Assembly (NCBI GenBank): GCA_049724395.1 | Contig: JAUGWO010000060.1 | Location: forward strand, 186,001 to 250,000 | Source: Spongospora subterranea f. sp. subterranea | Lineage: Eukaryota > Endomyxa: Phytomyxea > Phytomyxea > Plasmodiophorida | DNA: 64,000 nt | Direction: 5' to 3' | Shown here: piece after piece, positions 43,605 to 54,399 of the stretch | Position numbering within the stretch: the first letter of the stretch is position 1 | How the letters are laid out: the number at the start of each line of letters is the position of its first letter | The notes under the pieces: generated by a model | Database searches by the model: none | Told to the model about the DNA's origin: nothing | Seen by the model: only the letters and a program-made list of their open reading frames with translations | Position numbers and translations under genes: made by a program

Positions 43605-44504
43605 CTATTCCCTTAATCACAACCAAATTGAGTTTGCAGTCAAACAGTACCGCGGTCATCGCATGATCCCTCTGCGCATATTGCCAAAACCTTGAATAAA
43701 TCAGCATTTTTTTCAATTTTCCTCACGCTTTATATATAAAACTGCGCGCAATTATCAGATTTGAGATTGAAACAAGTTAAAGATGTCCGCTACTGTACAA
43801 AGGTCGACCACCAACAATCGTTGGACCTTGAATGAGGTTTGGAAGTATTGTGTGCAATGCGTTATCTCAAACAATAAAACATATTTGGTGTCGATTATTC
43901 TGCAGCTGCGGAATGAAGTTGTTGCTTGTGACCTCATTCAATTTCAAAGAATGAGCTTTACATACCCCATTCTCCTCATGCTTGGCCACATAATCCATGA
44001 ACGCTGATTGATCCTCGGATCGGGGATCTTGCACGAAAGAGGCAAACGCTTGAGAAATTTTCAACGATGTTCCTCAAAAGCCTCCTTCAACAAACCAATC
44101 ACGTTGTTCCTGTCCAGCTTATATTTACTGCCAGGGCTCTTGAAGGATTGATTCAGAGGCTTGTTGGAATGTTAATGCAGCTCCAGAAACACATCACGGC
44201 GAACCATGCGTCCGACATTATCAACATCGGCTTGGCTTTGTCGACGTTTTCTGGAGCGTCAATCCTTCGCTGGTTAACTGGATTTGATAACAGCCATCGC
44301 TTCATTTTGACAATATCACCAATCACCAAAAAGGAATGCAAACGGCGGAACTTCGGAGTCTCAATTTGCTAATTGTGATTTTGTTGTGATGAAAAAATCA
44401 CAAAAACGTTAAAAGGTGCTTAGTTTTGAAGATATTGTGATTATTTTGTTAACCATTTATTTTGTGAAGTACGGTAAACAGATGAGGAATCATGGTCAAA
44501 ATAG
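43605..44504. other. Decayed transposon-related stretch
   Basis: Short frames exist on both strands. The start MSATVQRSTTNNRW at 43783 shares its first codons and the upstream AAGATGTCCGCTACTGTA with the N-terminal frame of transposase copy 2 near 59640, so a remnant 5' end of that family seems present. No intact gene is seen. Confidence 0.4.
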
Positions 44505-44587
44505 CAAAATTAATATATTTATTTATACTTATTTAATTTAAAAACTTGAAGACTTAAGCTTTCAAATAAAGACTTTGAAAGCTTTCT

Positions 44588-44757
44588 AGCGCTGAGAGAA
44601 AAAAGGGGAACTGAAATCAATTGTACTCAGAAGCGAATGAAAGACTTTGAAAGCTTTAAAAACTTAAAGACTTAAGCTTTTAAAAAAGACTTTAAAAGCT
44701 TTCTAGCGCTGAGAGAAAATAGGGGAACTGAAATCGATTGTATTCAGAAGCGAATGA
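44588..44757. repeat. Tandem partial duplication of the MITE end
   Basis: AGCGCTGAGAGAAAAAAGGG at 44588 and AGCGCTGAGAGAAAATAGGG at 44705 begin near-identical blocks that each run through GGAACTGAAATC to CAGAAGCGAATGA. The first block is an extra copy of the left MITE end plus flank, 117 bases away. AT-rich AAGACTT and GAAAGCTTT repeats lie between. Confidence 0.85.
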
Positions 44758-45004
44758 TGTTCATCTTCCTAGACCGTGTGAGGGTGGGTGGGTTTCTATT
44801 GGCAATTCACGATGGAATTGGTTTCTCATGTCCAAACTTGTTTGCAAAGCGCGGTGAAACCCTGCATCCTTGTTCTGAGAGTTAGGTCGGACTAAGTTGC
44901 AGATCGCAGGATGGCGAACGTTCAATATTCTTTTTTCCGTCTCTCTTCTATTAATCCATTCAGAATACAATCGATTTCAGTTCTCCTATTTTTCTCTCAG
45001 CGCT
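44705..45004. mobile_element. 300-bp MITE with 42-bp terminal inverted repeats
   Basis: The left end, AGCGCTGAGAGAAAATAGGG followed by GAACTGAAATCGATTGTATTC, is mirrored at 44962-45004 with one base inserted and one or two changed. The element is 300 bp and has no transposase. The outermost bases AGCGCT are themselves palindromic. I did not confirm a target-site duplication. Confidence 0.85.
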
Positions 45005-45185
45005 ATGTGGTGTTTTTTGGCGAAAGTACTGGCCTTGACTCGATGATATATCGGTAACTTTCAATCATCACGTCGCCAGAGTTGACTACATATTCGCGTT
45101 CGACTATCATATCGTTCGTTTCTTTATGGGACAAGTACATTACAGATTTCGCCAGATGCAATGCTGCTAATGAAGCGCATCAACG

Positions 45186-46250
45186 TCAATCGGTCCCTCT
45201 AAGTGACAGTGAATTGTGGTCTGTCATGAGGGACAACAATCTGAAGGCATTCTGGCGGCTCAGGTTGGAAGAACTCCATGTTCGGGAAAACAAGATGTAC
45301 TGATCCATCATATTGTATGTCCTTGTGGTGTTTTTCGGCCAAAAAACTCTGTCAGCGGGGACGCCTGAGTAGTAAAGTAGCCACTCGTAGAGAAAAGGAT
45401 AAAAAACAGTATGGGTAGGGACTTCGACAACTGTTTTCAAACTTAGATGGTCTAGTTTAACAATGAAATTCGTGACGATTTCAATTACCCTCGCAGGACC
45501 TCGCCATATAAAGGATTGTTTTTTCACCTGCAGCACGTTTAGTGACTGAATACAAAACGCAGTAACCAACTTGAAAATTGGCAACAGGGTCAAAGATAAC
45601 GATAAGAAATTACGTTTGAGTTTCAGTTTCAAAGACCGATTTTTTCACATCAACAAGCGTTTTTGGTTGTACAGTACAACCTTCGCGATCTCTTCGATGC
45701 TGGGGGTCTCGGAGAAGGAAACTCAAACTTGGTTTCTGATCGTTTTCTTTAAGGCTGGCTTCACGTAGAAGTTTTTCAGCTTGCTTTAAACCCAATTAAC
45801 GACACCTTCGCACATTGTGTGTTCAGGGACAGGTGTCAAAGGTGGCGTGCAGGTTCAAACATACTTCCTCAATTATCTGACTTAGAAAGAGTGTCCCTTG
45901 TTCTGATACCCATAGCACCTGTACGTCGTTACGCGAACACCAATCAAACGATCGCTTTTGCTATGTGTTGAGCATTAGGAAAATTTATAGGAAACTAGCC
46001 TATATTCCCGGCAAAACGATCTCTGATGACACAAAAATGCTATGTAATATTGCTTGATAATCCTACGTAAAAATAATCAAATTCGATTATATGATTGGGG
46101 TACTGAGCCTCGGCAGTAGCGCCGAACGGGGGGCATTGCCGAGCAAAAGTTTCAACGCTTTTGACGCCAGATGACGTCAAAGGCCTTTTTACAGTTCGAA
46201 TACGGCAGCACATCACTGTTATTTTTGATCGTGCAGATTGGCCCAATTCA
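45186..46250 (-). pseudogene. Decayed Ty3/gypsy integrase fragment
   Basis: On the minus strand, frames near 46250-46040 read VKRPLTSSGVKSVETFARQ and YPNHIIEFDYFYVG, the entry to an integrase core. Frames near 45800-45400 read DPQHRRDREGCTVQPKTLVD and [20 protein letters not shown], the W-x-GP segment after the core. The frames are broken several times, and I see no reverse transcriptase or long terminal repeats beside it. Confidence 0.6.
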
Positions 46251-46399
46251 CAGGGAAACCCAACAGGTTCGCCAAACCTCTCAGGTACAAGTCGCCGAAC
46301 TGTCGACGGTCAAGGGTTGTTAGCTGTTAAGCCACGGTCTTTGGCATTTGGACATTTGCTAATGATTGGGCGATGATCCAACGCGGTGGCACAGTCAAA

Positions 46400-47086
46400 T
46401 CGATATAAAGGAAATGACCTCCGAAAAGAGTATACATGGGAATAATGATTTCGCTCACTCAATCCGAGATCTTTCGTGTCTCAATAACGATAATAACACT
46501 TTAACTCACTAATTATCGCCATTCCTAGGAAATGCAAACAATAGCAATACCAATAGCTCCCTCCCGTGGTGGGTAAAGTGTAATGGAAATGGCCATCACA
46601 TTTATGGGTCTTTCGTCACTCACAAAGGTAATGCTTGTGAGCCATATTCACCGAGCGAAACGCCACAAAATACCCGCCCACCGAGGTAATACCATGATCC
46701 CAATCCGAGTTATGATATCGCTGCCCCTACGACTCCTTGTCGTTGCCGATGACGTGCCCATAGCGCCAGGTACGTGATCCCCTAATCGTATTGTACAGGG
46801 TGGTCGGAGACTGGGAGAGTGCAGCCCACTCGACCTGTGTATCGGCAACACCTCACATAAGGGCCCGACTCCACGAATCCATCCTGGGACTCACGGTTTG
46901 TTCCGTTCCATCCCGGATTATTTTAAAGTGCGCTGACTACTCCGTCACGTCGCCCATCTACGTTCTACAACATTTAGACTGCCTGACTTTGATCATATAG
47001 ATCGAGACTGACAGAACAGAGGAGAGGAGCGGCCGCTCACATATTCATTGGACTAGTTTTTTGGCGTTTGGATCAGTTAGAAACAA
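46400..47086. other. Gap with no supported gene
   Basis: Only short frames on both strands. A GCGGCCGC octamer lies at 47029-47036, shortly before the next gene. Confidence 0.4.
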
Positions 47087-47994
47087 ATGACCTACGATTC
47101 GCTTCTCGATGCGGCCCGAGAACACCGCCTCGTGTCAGATGGCGTTGGCGATCTTAAGTCTTGGCTGGAAGGATCCCACCAGACTGTGAACGCGGCCGTT
47201 GAGAAGGTCGGGCGCCCTTTCGCAGATCCGATAAATACAATGGTTGGCGTGGCGGATAACGCCATCTCATGCACCGTAGCAGCGGTTGAAGAGAAAGTAT
47301 ATAAGCCGGTTTTAAATAAGAACGGGGCCTTTACCATTACCGTAATTGCAGCTTGTTCCCTGTTAATGTTGTATTGAACAAAATTGATAGGGGGCCGTTG
47401 AGGTTGCCAACGAAGGAGTCACAGATCTTGCCAAGACTACGTACGCATCTGTTCAAAAAAACGTTGTTTCCGCCCTTAGCACGTCTATTAACTATGTATT
47501 GCCCGGCGAAGAACCTGAATCAACGGAACCCGAAGAACCCACATTTGTCAGCGATTTTCATTTCTTGTATTATCATTTGTCTAACCATGAAATTTCCGAG
47601 ATAGTCGAACGTTGCGGGCACCCTGCACCGAAGACTCACCCACAAAGCTTCAGGAGTAGCCAGGAACGTTAAATCTTTCGGAGAAACTCATCTTCCATCA
47701 AATGTAGTTAACGCCGCCGATAATGCTGTATCAACAACGCAAACAATGTATGGAACTGCGTGCTCCAATGCCAAGTCGGCTGCGGAAGTTACCAAGGCGG
47801 TAGCTTTCCAAACCTGGTCTCATGCGATGACCGTACATCCGTTTTTCGGTTTACCCAAGGAGCTTGGATCACTGGCTCTGCAGTTAGCTGGGCTGCAACC
47901 TTGTGGACCTCTTTACAATTCAGCTAAGAAATCCCTACAAGAAGTTTTCTCAGCTTATAAGCGCCTGTTACTATTCCAATGTCCGGAGCAGTAA
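47087..47994 (+). CDS. Perilipin-like lipid-droplet protein (candidate)
   Basis: Three exons of amphipathic helical sequence: EHRLVSDGVGDLKSWLEGSH and DPINTMVGVADNAISCTVAA; then, after a 49-nt intron, EVANEGVTDLAKTTYASVQK with VLPGEEPESTEPEEP; then, after a second intron, HRRLTHKASGVARNVKSFGE, VVNAADNAVSTTQTMYGTAC and a more hydrophobic end, HPFFGLPKELGSLALQL. Repeated 11-residue-like units with small and basic residues, plus the D-NAV motifs, resemble perilipins or plant lipid-droplet-associated proteins. No catalytic motif is present. The assignment rests on pattern, not on a decisive motif. Confidence 0.5.
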
Positions 47995-48084
47995 TACCCA
48001 ACATCGTTTCCTCGGTCCTTTTAATTAGTTCTATATCATACAGAGAAAGAAAATCTTTCATCTGGGTTTACTATTGTCTTCTAT

Positions 48085-49861
48085 CTATAGACTTTTCTGT
48101 AGCCTAGATATCAGATCCGCCTTTTTTCCTAAACTTGAGAGTCCGGCTTCTTCGCACATCGTTCTCAGAGCTGGTAAAAGCTTCCGCTTGAGGTTCGCGT
48201 TTAGGTGCTGCTGCATTGGCACGATTTGCTCCTTGTTTCTTATACTGGTCTCTTCAGGGTCGATCCCCTCATTTCTGTGGTGCAACTCCTGGGCGGGTAA
48301 GTGCTTCGGCTTCAGTCTATGCAGCTTCTTTTTCCTGCCTTTGATGGTCTCTGCTGCCTCCGCGTTCTTGTGGTGCAATCTGTTGGTGAGCAAAGGGGTT
48401 TTCTTGAAATATACAATTTCTTGGACACTCTGGGAGTGTCGGTGCTTTCTCCTGGTTGTAGCCATGTAGATTGCTCTTATCCGTTCCCAATTGTGGACCG
48501 TACTGCATTTTTTTGGCAGTAGGTCCTGATTGTGCCCCTTCAAATGATGCTACGCTCTTATCGTGCGAAACTATTGAAAAACTCGTCATCTCTACCGATG
48601 ATGCGGATTCTGGGGAGTCTTGATTTGGCAAAACAGCGGAGTAATCTTTGCGGTCGCTGTCTACATTCATCTCGCTCGCTTTGCGTAAAGTGGTGACGCT
48701 TGTACAGTCCACGAGTCGGATTACTCTCTGTAACCTCAATGTTCGGCTGCTTGCCTCCAAAATCCGCAGAGCCTATTGCAAGTTCACCATATATGAATAA
48801 CGTTTGCTCACAAGTACATACTTCTTTGATCTCCGCTTTCATGCTGTGAATAGCTGCTGCATTCAAAGGTTGATTAAACATTGTCAATCCCGAAAGACAA
48901 ACACATGATTCTGGGTATACGAAATTGGAATTCGGAAGTGATCCTGTTTTGAATCCATTCACAGTGATGAATGGCATTGGCGTAGCATTCTTTGAAAGTT
49001 CATATCCTTGTCCGTATTTAGCTGGCCAGTACAGACGGAAGAAGTCATCGATATCTGAAATGTCGATTCCAGTCAGAACATTTGTCGTGCTTGTAGCAAC
49101 TTGGCGAAGTGATGGCAGAACATATACTAGGGATGGAAGACGTTTCCAATTATTTTTTCTCGATACAGACAGGAGTTGAAATTTGAAGTCAAGTTCGCAT
49201 AAGAGCTGAGTAAATTCTTGGGCTCTTTCCAATATTTTTTGTATGCGAACAGTCAGGCGCATTGCTAATATTGTTTTTCCTGGCTTAAGAGTGTTAGAGT
49301 AATGCCCTCGCAACAAAAAAGCGCCCAATGGAAACCATCCATTTTCTCTGCACAAATTAACAAATTCAGAGGAACACGCAAACAGAAAAATGTGATCCAT
49401 GTACATGAGTGAGGACGATAAAGAGTATGAAACCAACGTTTCTATGATCCTGTCCTCGAAAGCTGCTTCAGAGAGTTTTTTTCGATTCTTAATGGTAATA
49501 TTGGCCGGCGTGGTTCTGTCAAGCCCTGCCGTCATTATGTGCCTAAGTTTCATCTACCTCAGCTCTTGGCAAACCCATGGCAGCGCAAAGCGAACCTCTC
49601 GTAAATTTTCAGTACAGTGTTTTCGATATGCTCCGAGGTTGAACTGGAGATAAGAAGAAGATCAAATTCCGTCTTTGTCATTTTTACTGGGATACACGCC
49701 ATATGTCCATGGTTTAATAAGCACCGACTGAGGGCAAACGGAATTGCAGACCGAAATAGCAGTCCTGGTTTCGATATGTCCCCTTCATTGTCATATTCGA
49801 CGCATATCGACAGCAAATGAGTCCCGACGGTTACATCGCACGAGAATACAGAGGTCACCAT
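48085..49861 (-). CDS. C18orf63-like (DUF4708) protein with a C-terminal SAP domain
   Basis: The first exon reads CDVTVGTHLLSICVEYDNEG and ends in TVLKIYER. A 53-nt intron (about 49553-49605) leads to HIMTAGLDRTTPANITIKN, then ETLVSYSLSSSLMYMD, LPSLVYVLPSLRQVA, FFRLYWPAKYGQGYEL and NSNFVYPESCVCLSGL. The order of YVLPSL, then YWPxKYG, then YPxSCV resembles vertebrate C18orf63, a protein of unknown function. At the end, LLPALRTMCEEAGLSSLGKK, followed by ADLISRLQ, is a SAP motif, a DNA-binding helix pair. The link between the core and the SAP exon (about 48370-48760) has uncertain splicing and is Ser- and Lys-rich. Confidence 0.5.
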
Positions 49862-49994
49862 TACCCAAGCAGATGATGATAGAATGAATCAGGCGCGCAA
49901 TCGCAATCGTAATGCAGGAGTACTGGACACAGCGACGAATGGTATCACGAGTAACATCATCACGCCCACGTTCAGGGTTACACAGGCTCGGCAC

Positions 49995-50474
49995 TGACCT
50001 GTGCTGTTACCCTCTTGTCGTGATGGCACAGCGTCGGGTTAACGCAAACCTGCCATGCTCCCTGTGACAACTCTCGAGGATGGAAGAATAATGACTGAGG
50101 GGCGTAACGTACAGGGTGATGAGCCCCTGTATGATGTTGATCATAACGTAATGTACTTTACTATTCAAACAAGGAGCTCTTGGCCGGTCGCATTGTCGTC
50201 GGTCTCGGCAGAAAACTGGGACAACTCGATTGAACCGCATACAGCAAGGAAATCGGGACTGCAATACCGAAATTGTTCGCAAGAATACGGTGCTGGTCGG
50301 ATAATCTGGGATTTGATGCGGTTTCTTGTGAACAATTTCGGAACTGTCGGCCTATTCTCCTTCACCAAACCTCTGTCATGTGAAAAATCACCGAAATCAA
50401 CAGCATATGTGGAAGTTGGATCAATAGGGATCAAATTAATAGTACTTGAATGATACTGCATTAATAAACGTGTT
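49995..50474. other. Probable shared promoter region
   Basis: It lies between two divergent genes. A 132-codon frame (50055-50453) is present but shows no domain or splice logic, and I do not accept it. Confidence 0.4.
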
Positions 50475-53400
50475 ATGGACGCAATCAATGACGACCATGA
50501 GCAACCATACATTAAAATCGGAAAGGAAGATGACCAGCCCTGGCAAGAACAGCTCAGAAAAACAGAAGGAATCGGGCTATCCAACCAAATACGACTTCAA
50601 AAAGACGTTATTTCACAGGAAGTTAGTCTTTGTAAGCACTGGTGTTCGGAGGTGCGGTCATTTGTATCGGATATGGTCAACCAGACCAATCAGAATGACA
50701 GCAGCGAATTAGAGATGATAGAGGAGGCCATGGTGGAAATAGATAGGCGCCACGAGCAACAGACTCTGGTTGTGGAAACCATCGCCAGTATTTACGTCGT
50801 GAACGAACGCAAAATGCTGCTGTCGTTGAATCAAGAGAGGCGTATGCTTCTGGAGTTTGCGAGCCTGAACGAGGTCGCCGAAGAGCGTTTGGCATTACAT
50901 AAGCACATCTTTCACTATTTTGACAAACAACGTCGAGATGCGCGACTTCTTTGCGGTCGAATGCCATCCCTACTTCAACACACAGGGAATTTGATGCAGC
51001 TTTCGTGCAATCGCATTTTCAATCAGCAAAGGTGTTCATTAGTGGACAGAATGAAGGAATTAAACCTAGATCAAGACAACGCGTTCCTTCCCAGCGCGAT
51101 CTACACACCGATTCGGTGCAAGGTTTCCCTGAATCCAGAAGATTGTCACGCGTTCATAGTGTTGACCAATTCGGGATTCACAGCGCTACATATGGATCCG
51201 CCAAGCGAATGCCCAAGATGGGGATGTGCCAGAGCCATGGCGACAATTGCGCCATTCCCACGCCATCCGAACCATCGCGCTCGGCGCCTGATAAAAACAA
51301 CGTTGGAGTCGCTGCGAAATCCGTCGCGAGATTTCACAGCTTCAACGTTGGCGGACATGCTCTGGATGTGTCTGCGCTCGATGCATAGCGACACTATGAA
51401 TTCGGAACGAACACAGGAACTTTTAGAGGCCAAGGAGGAAAAGGAGTTGAGCGCGCTTGCGCTTTCGGGCGCGGGCGCATATCATCGCTCAGATACTAGC
51501 CATATCGGTGAAGGACATTCACGACCAGGGCATCATCGCCGATCCAGTTCTCATCGCCTTTCCATGCATCAAGATATGCCCATGTCGAACTTATTCATCA
51601 CGAACGACGCGTCTGGGCAACAGAGCAGCAGTGTCTGGCTGGACCCGGTTAAAGGAGGGTCCCTTCAGGTGCTGCGAATGACTTTAGAGCTGATGGGATA
51701 TCTGACACCGCCCAATCAGCAGCCTCTGGAGCACATCAGCTCGCATCTACAGCTCCGTTCGAGGACGATTGATTTGGTTCAGATGATGGAACAGAAATCT
51801 CAGGCCCACGACCGATTCTATCTCGAGGCCATCGCGACCGGATCCAATTACGATTGGATGATAGGAGTGACCAGCGATACCATCTCTCGGCCTGACTATA
51901 TGGGGCAAGACCGGTTGAGTATGGGCGTTGCCTCTGATGGCAGAGCCTACTTCAACGGCCAGAGCATGATATTCGCGGGCAATATTCGCCCTGGTAATGT
52001 GGTCGGAGTACTCATCGATATGTTCAATGGCGCTTTCGTTCTGTTCAAAGACGGGGTGGAGATCGGGCCGATATTTGGGCGCGGAAGTCGCGCGTTTCCC
52101 GCCGCGATGGTTGATCTGCAAATACAGCTGCTGACCACCGGTGTTCTGATACCAGGACTGGCCATTCGAGGATTACAGCTTGGATCCACGAACTCGGCGT
52201 CGACGAGGCGAAAAAGCAAGAGAGGATCGGGTCTGAATGAGTTTCTGCCCGCTGGAACATCAAGTGCAATTGAGAAGCGGGCACCGCCTCAAGTCAGTAT
52301 CAACTTCGGTCAGCTACCGTTCTCATTTCCGGTCCCAGCGAGCACCCCGGTCGAGAAGTGCCGAGTTGTGGCCAACGAGGCAGACATGATGACGCAAGTT
52401 GACGACGATGTTGTCCTTCAGCCCGTATTACAGGCGTCGGTGCGAAAGGTGGTCACGGAAGGCGATGGCGATATGGGGGCCATGGACGGTGACGAAGAAC
52501 GGTCGCCATTGCGGCCATTGCCGACGCAAGAGTCGTTCCTCAAAGGCATCGATTGTCACGCCCCGATCGCATTCTCCCTGTTCCCACCTGACAATACCAG
52601 AATCCTCCAAGCTGCTATTATTATACAGAAATCAGTACGATCCTTCCTACTCCGGGTGCGACAAGCGTTCTTCCAGCGCGATGTTATTCAAGCGAGAATG
52701 ATCAAGAAAAACGCAGCTATTTTTATACAAAAGACGTTCCGAGGAAATAGATCTCGCAAAATAACGTCCATAGGTATATGGTTTGGTTTTTCACGCCGTA
52801 TAAGCTAACAAGAGTTCGCTAATCAGTTCGTCGCAAGAAAATACCTTATTTGAGAATAATTGAGTTCGCGTTGAGAATCCAGCGCCAATTCCGTTCGTTC
52901 ATGGCAACTCCCTCGTTCAAAAAGCGAAAAGAGGAACGAGACAAAATATCGAAATCTCGTCAGGGACCGCATACTGCATACATTTATGGGAAGTTGGGGG
53001 GAAATCGGCCTGATCGACTCAAAGTCCTCAACCTGGAGGCGACTAAACTTCAGAAGGTGTGGCGAGGTCAGAAAACATCCCTGTTCCCCCATTCGCCTCC
53101 TAACGATTTTCGCAGGAAAACGAGTACGTGTGGCGTTTTTCAATCAGAACCCTATTGATGCGATTCGTCTCAACAACTTGGGTTTCGCACTTCGATCCCG
53201 GCTCCAAACTCTGCGACTTTTCCTTATCGCTAGGCCTTTCGCACTGGGCTGGCTGGCACGAGTTCGCACGAAAATTCTCAAACGCAATCTGGAAAAAGCC
53301 ATGCGAATCATCGGCCGGTCGATTCGGCAATACATACTACGATCGCGTCTGGACGAGATGATGGACGCGACCTTATCCGAGCCGCTGAAGAAATTCCTCT

Positions 53401-53483
53401 ACCTGCTGGGGGTCGACGGCTCATCGCCCAAGAAGGTCGACACCACCGAGCAGAACCTCGTTGCTCAGCCGCCATCGTCATAA
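50475..53483 (+). CDS. SPRY-domain protein with C-terminal IQ motifs
   Basis: The long first exon has a helical N-terminal half, with ERRMLLEFASLNEVAEERLA. It then has a SPRY-like domain at about residues 440-590: TGSNYDWMIGVTSDTISRP, GVASDGRAYFNGQSM, PGNVVGVLIDMFNGAFVLFK and DGVEIGPIFGRGSRAFPAAM. Four IQ-like calmodulin-binding segments follow across two introns: AAIIIQKSVRSFLLRVR, NAAIFIQKTFRGNRSRK, FALRIQRQFRSFM and ATKLQKVWRGQK. The final exon, with NNLGFALRSRLQTLRLFLIA and IIGRSIRQYILRSRL, is basic and helical. Total length is about 975 residues. A scaffold that binds calmodulin and a SPRY ligand is a reasonable inference. No known orthologue comes to mind. Confidence 0.75.
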
Positions 53484-53489
53484 TATACT

Positions 53490-54308
53490 TTAGGTCTGTA
53501 TAACCGATCCAACTCTTGACCCATCTTTGCCCTTCTCTTAGCAGTCTTTGTTCCTCCCGCTCCATCCTTTTCTCCTCCAGCATGGTTAGCCTCGCCTGAG
53601 ATTTAATAAAGCTTGCAACAGCATCAACCTTTTCGGCGACTTTCGGGGTGCTATTTCGCTCTTTACCCGAAAACTGTTTCAAATCTGGCATCAAACGCGC
53701 CCGTTTTGGGTGGTTCGGTCAAGGAGAAATTACGCATCCAATTGATCTTCCGATTCTGAAATAAATGCTTTAGGAGAAGGAAGAGGGGGTGTTGGGGTTT
53801 TGTTGGGTGGCTTTTCCCAATTATACTCTGGTCTAGGCCGCCGTGTGACACGCTCCACGAAATCATTGGTGTGATGCAATGATGCATTGCTGCCGTCGAT
53901 ACCCGGTGATTCATCAGCACTTCCGTCTTGGCTGATTTTTTGAAGAAACAACGGGGGATATTGAAAAAATCAACACTGACCCGTCAATCCCTACTTCAGC
54001 GATGACAGAAGGTTGGACGTTCTGCCTCGTGTCGATAAGCGAATCCAAGCGCTCATGATAAGGACACATGCGATTTTCTTGAGCCTCGTCTGGTTCGGTT
54101 TAACCGAACCCTGTTTGACTAGTAATCTGAACCCGAATCGTTTATACCGGATTAGACACGCTTCCCAACAGCTTTTGCCTTCACAATCCGACCATTTGAC
54201 TTTGCCGCCTACCAATTTCTTGTTAACAAATTCAGCCAAAGCCCGATATCCGTCGGCATTGGTTAATTTCTGCCCAGCCTGCGTTGACTTGCCCTTTGCC
54301 GCGCTCAT
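53490..54308 (-). CDS. Myb/SANT-like protein, probably transposon-related
   Basis: The first exon reads KLTNADGYRALAEFVNKKLV and WSDCEGKSCWEACLIRYKRF, a trihelix/Myb-like DNA-binding pattern. Later exons are Pro-rich (RPRPEYNWEKPPNKTPTPPL) and end in a charged coiled coil, RLTMLEEKRMEREEQRLLRE. Proteins with this layout commonly accompany PIF/Harbinger-type or similar elements, but no partner transposase is visible beside it. Exon joins are not certain. Its 3' end meets the 3' end of the SPRY gene. Confidence 0.5.
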
Positions 54309-54399
54309 GTGTAAAAGGATCTAACATCACATACGAACGCAGGAATTGTTAATTTTTTCGACGCGTTGAATGTTTCATCATCAATGACGACATGGACGC

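Noticed and set aside
43447-43716. Minus-strand transposase-like frame
   Set aside because: It is the inverted arm of the fold-back of transposase copy 1, not a separate gene.
50055-50453. 132-codon frame upstream of the SPRY gene
   Set aside because: No recognisable domain; it sits in the divergent promoter region.
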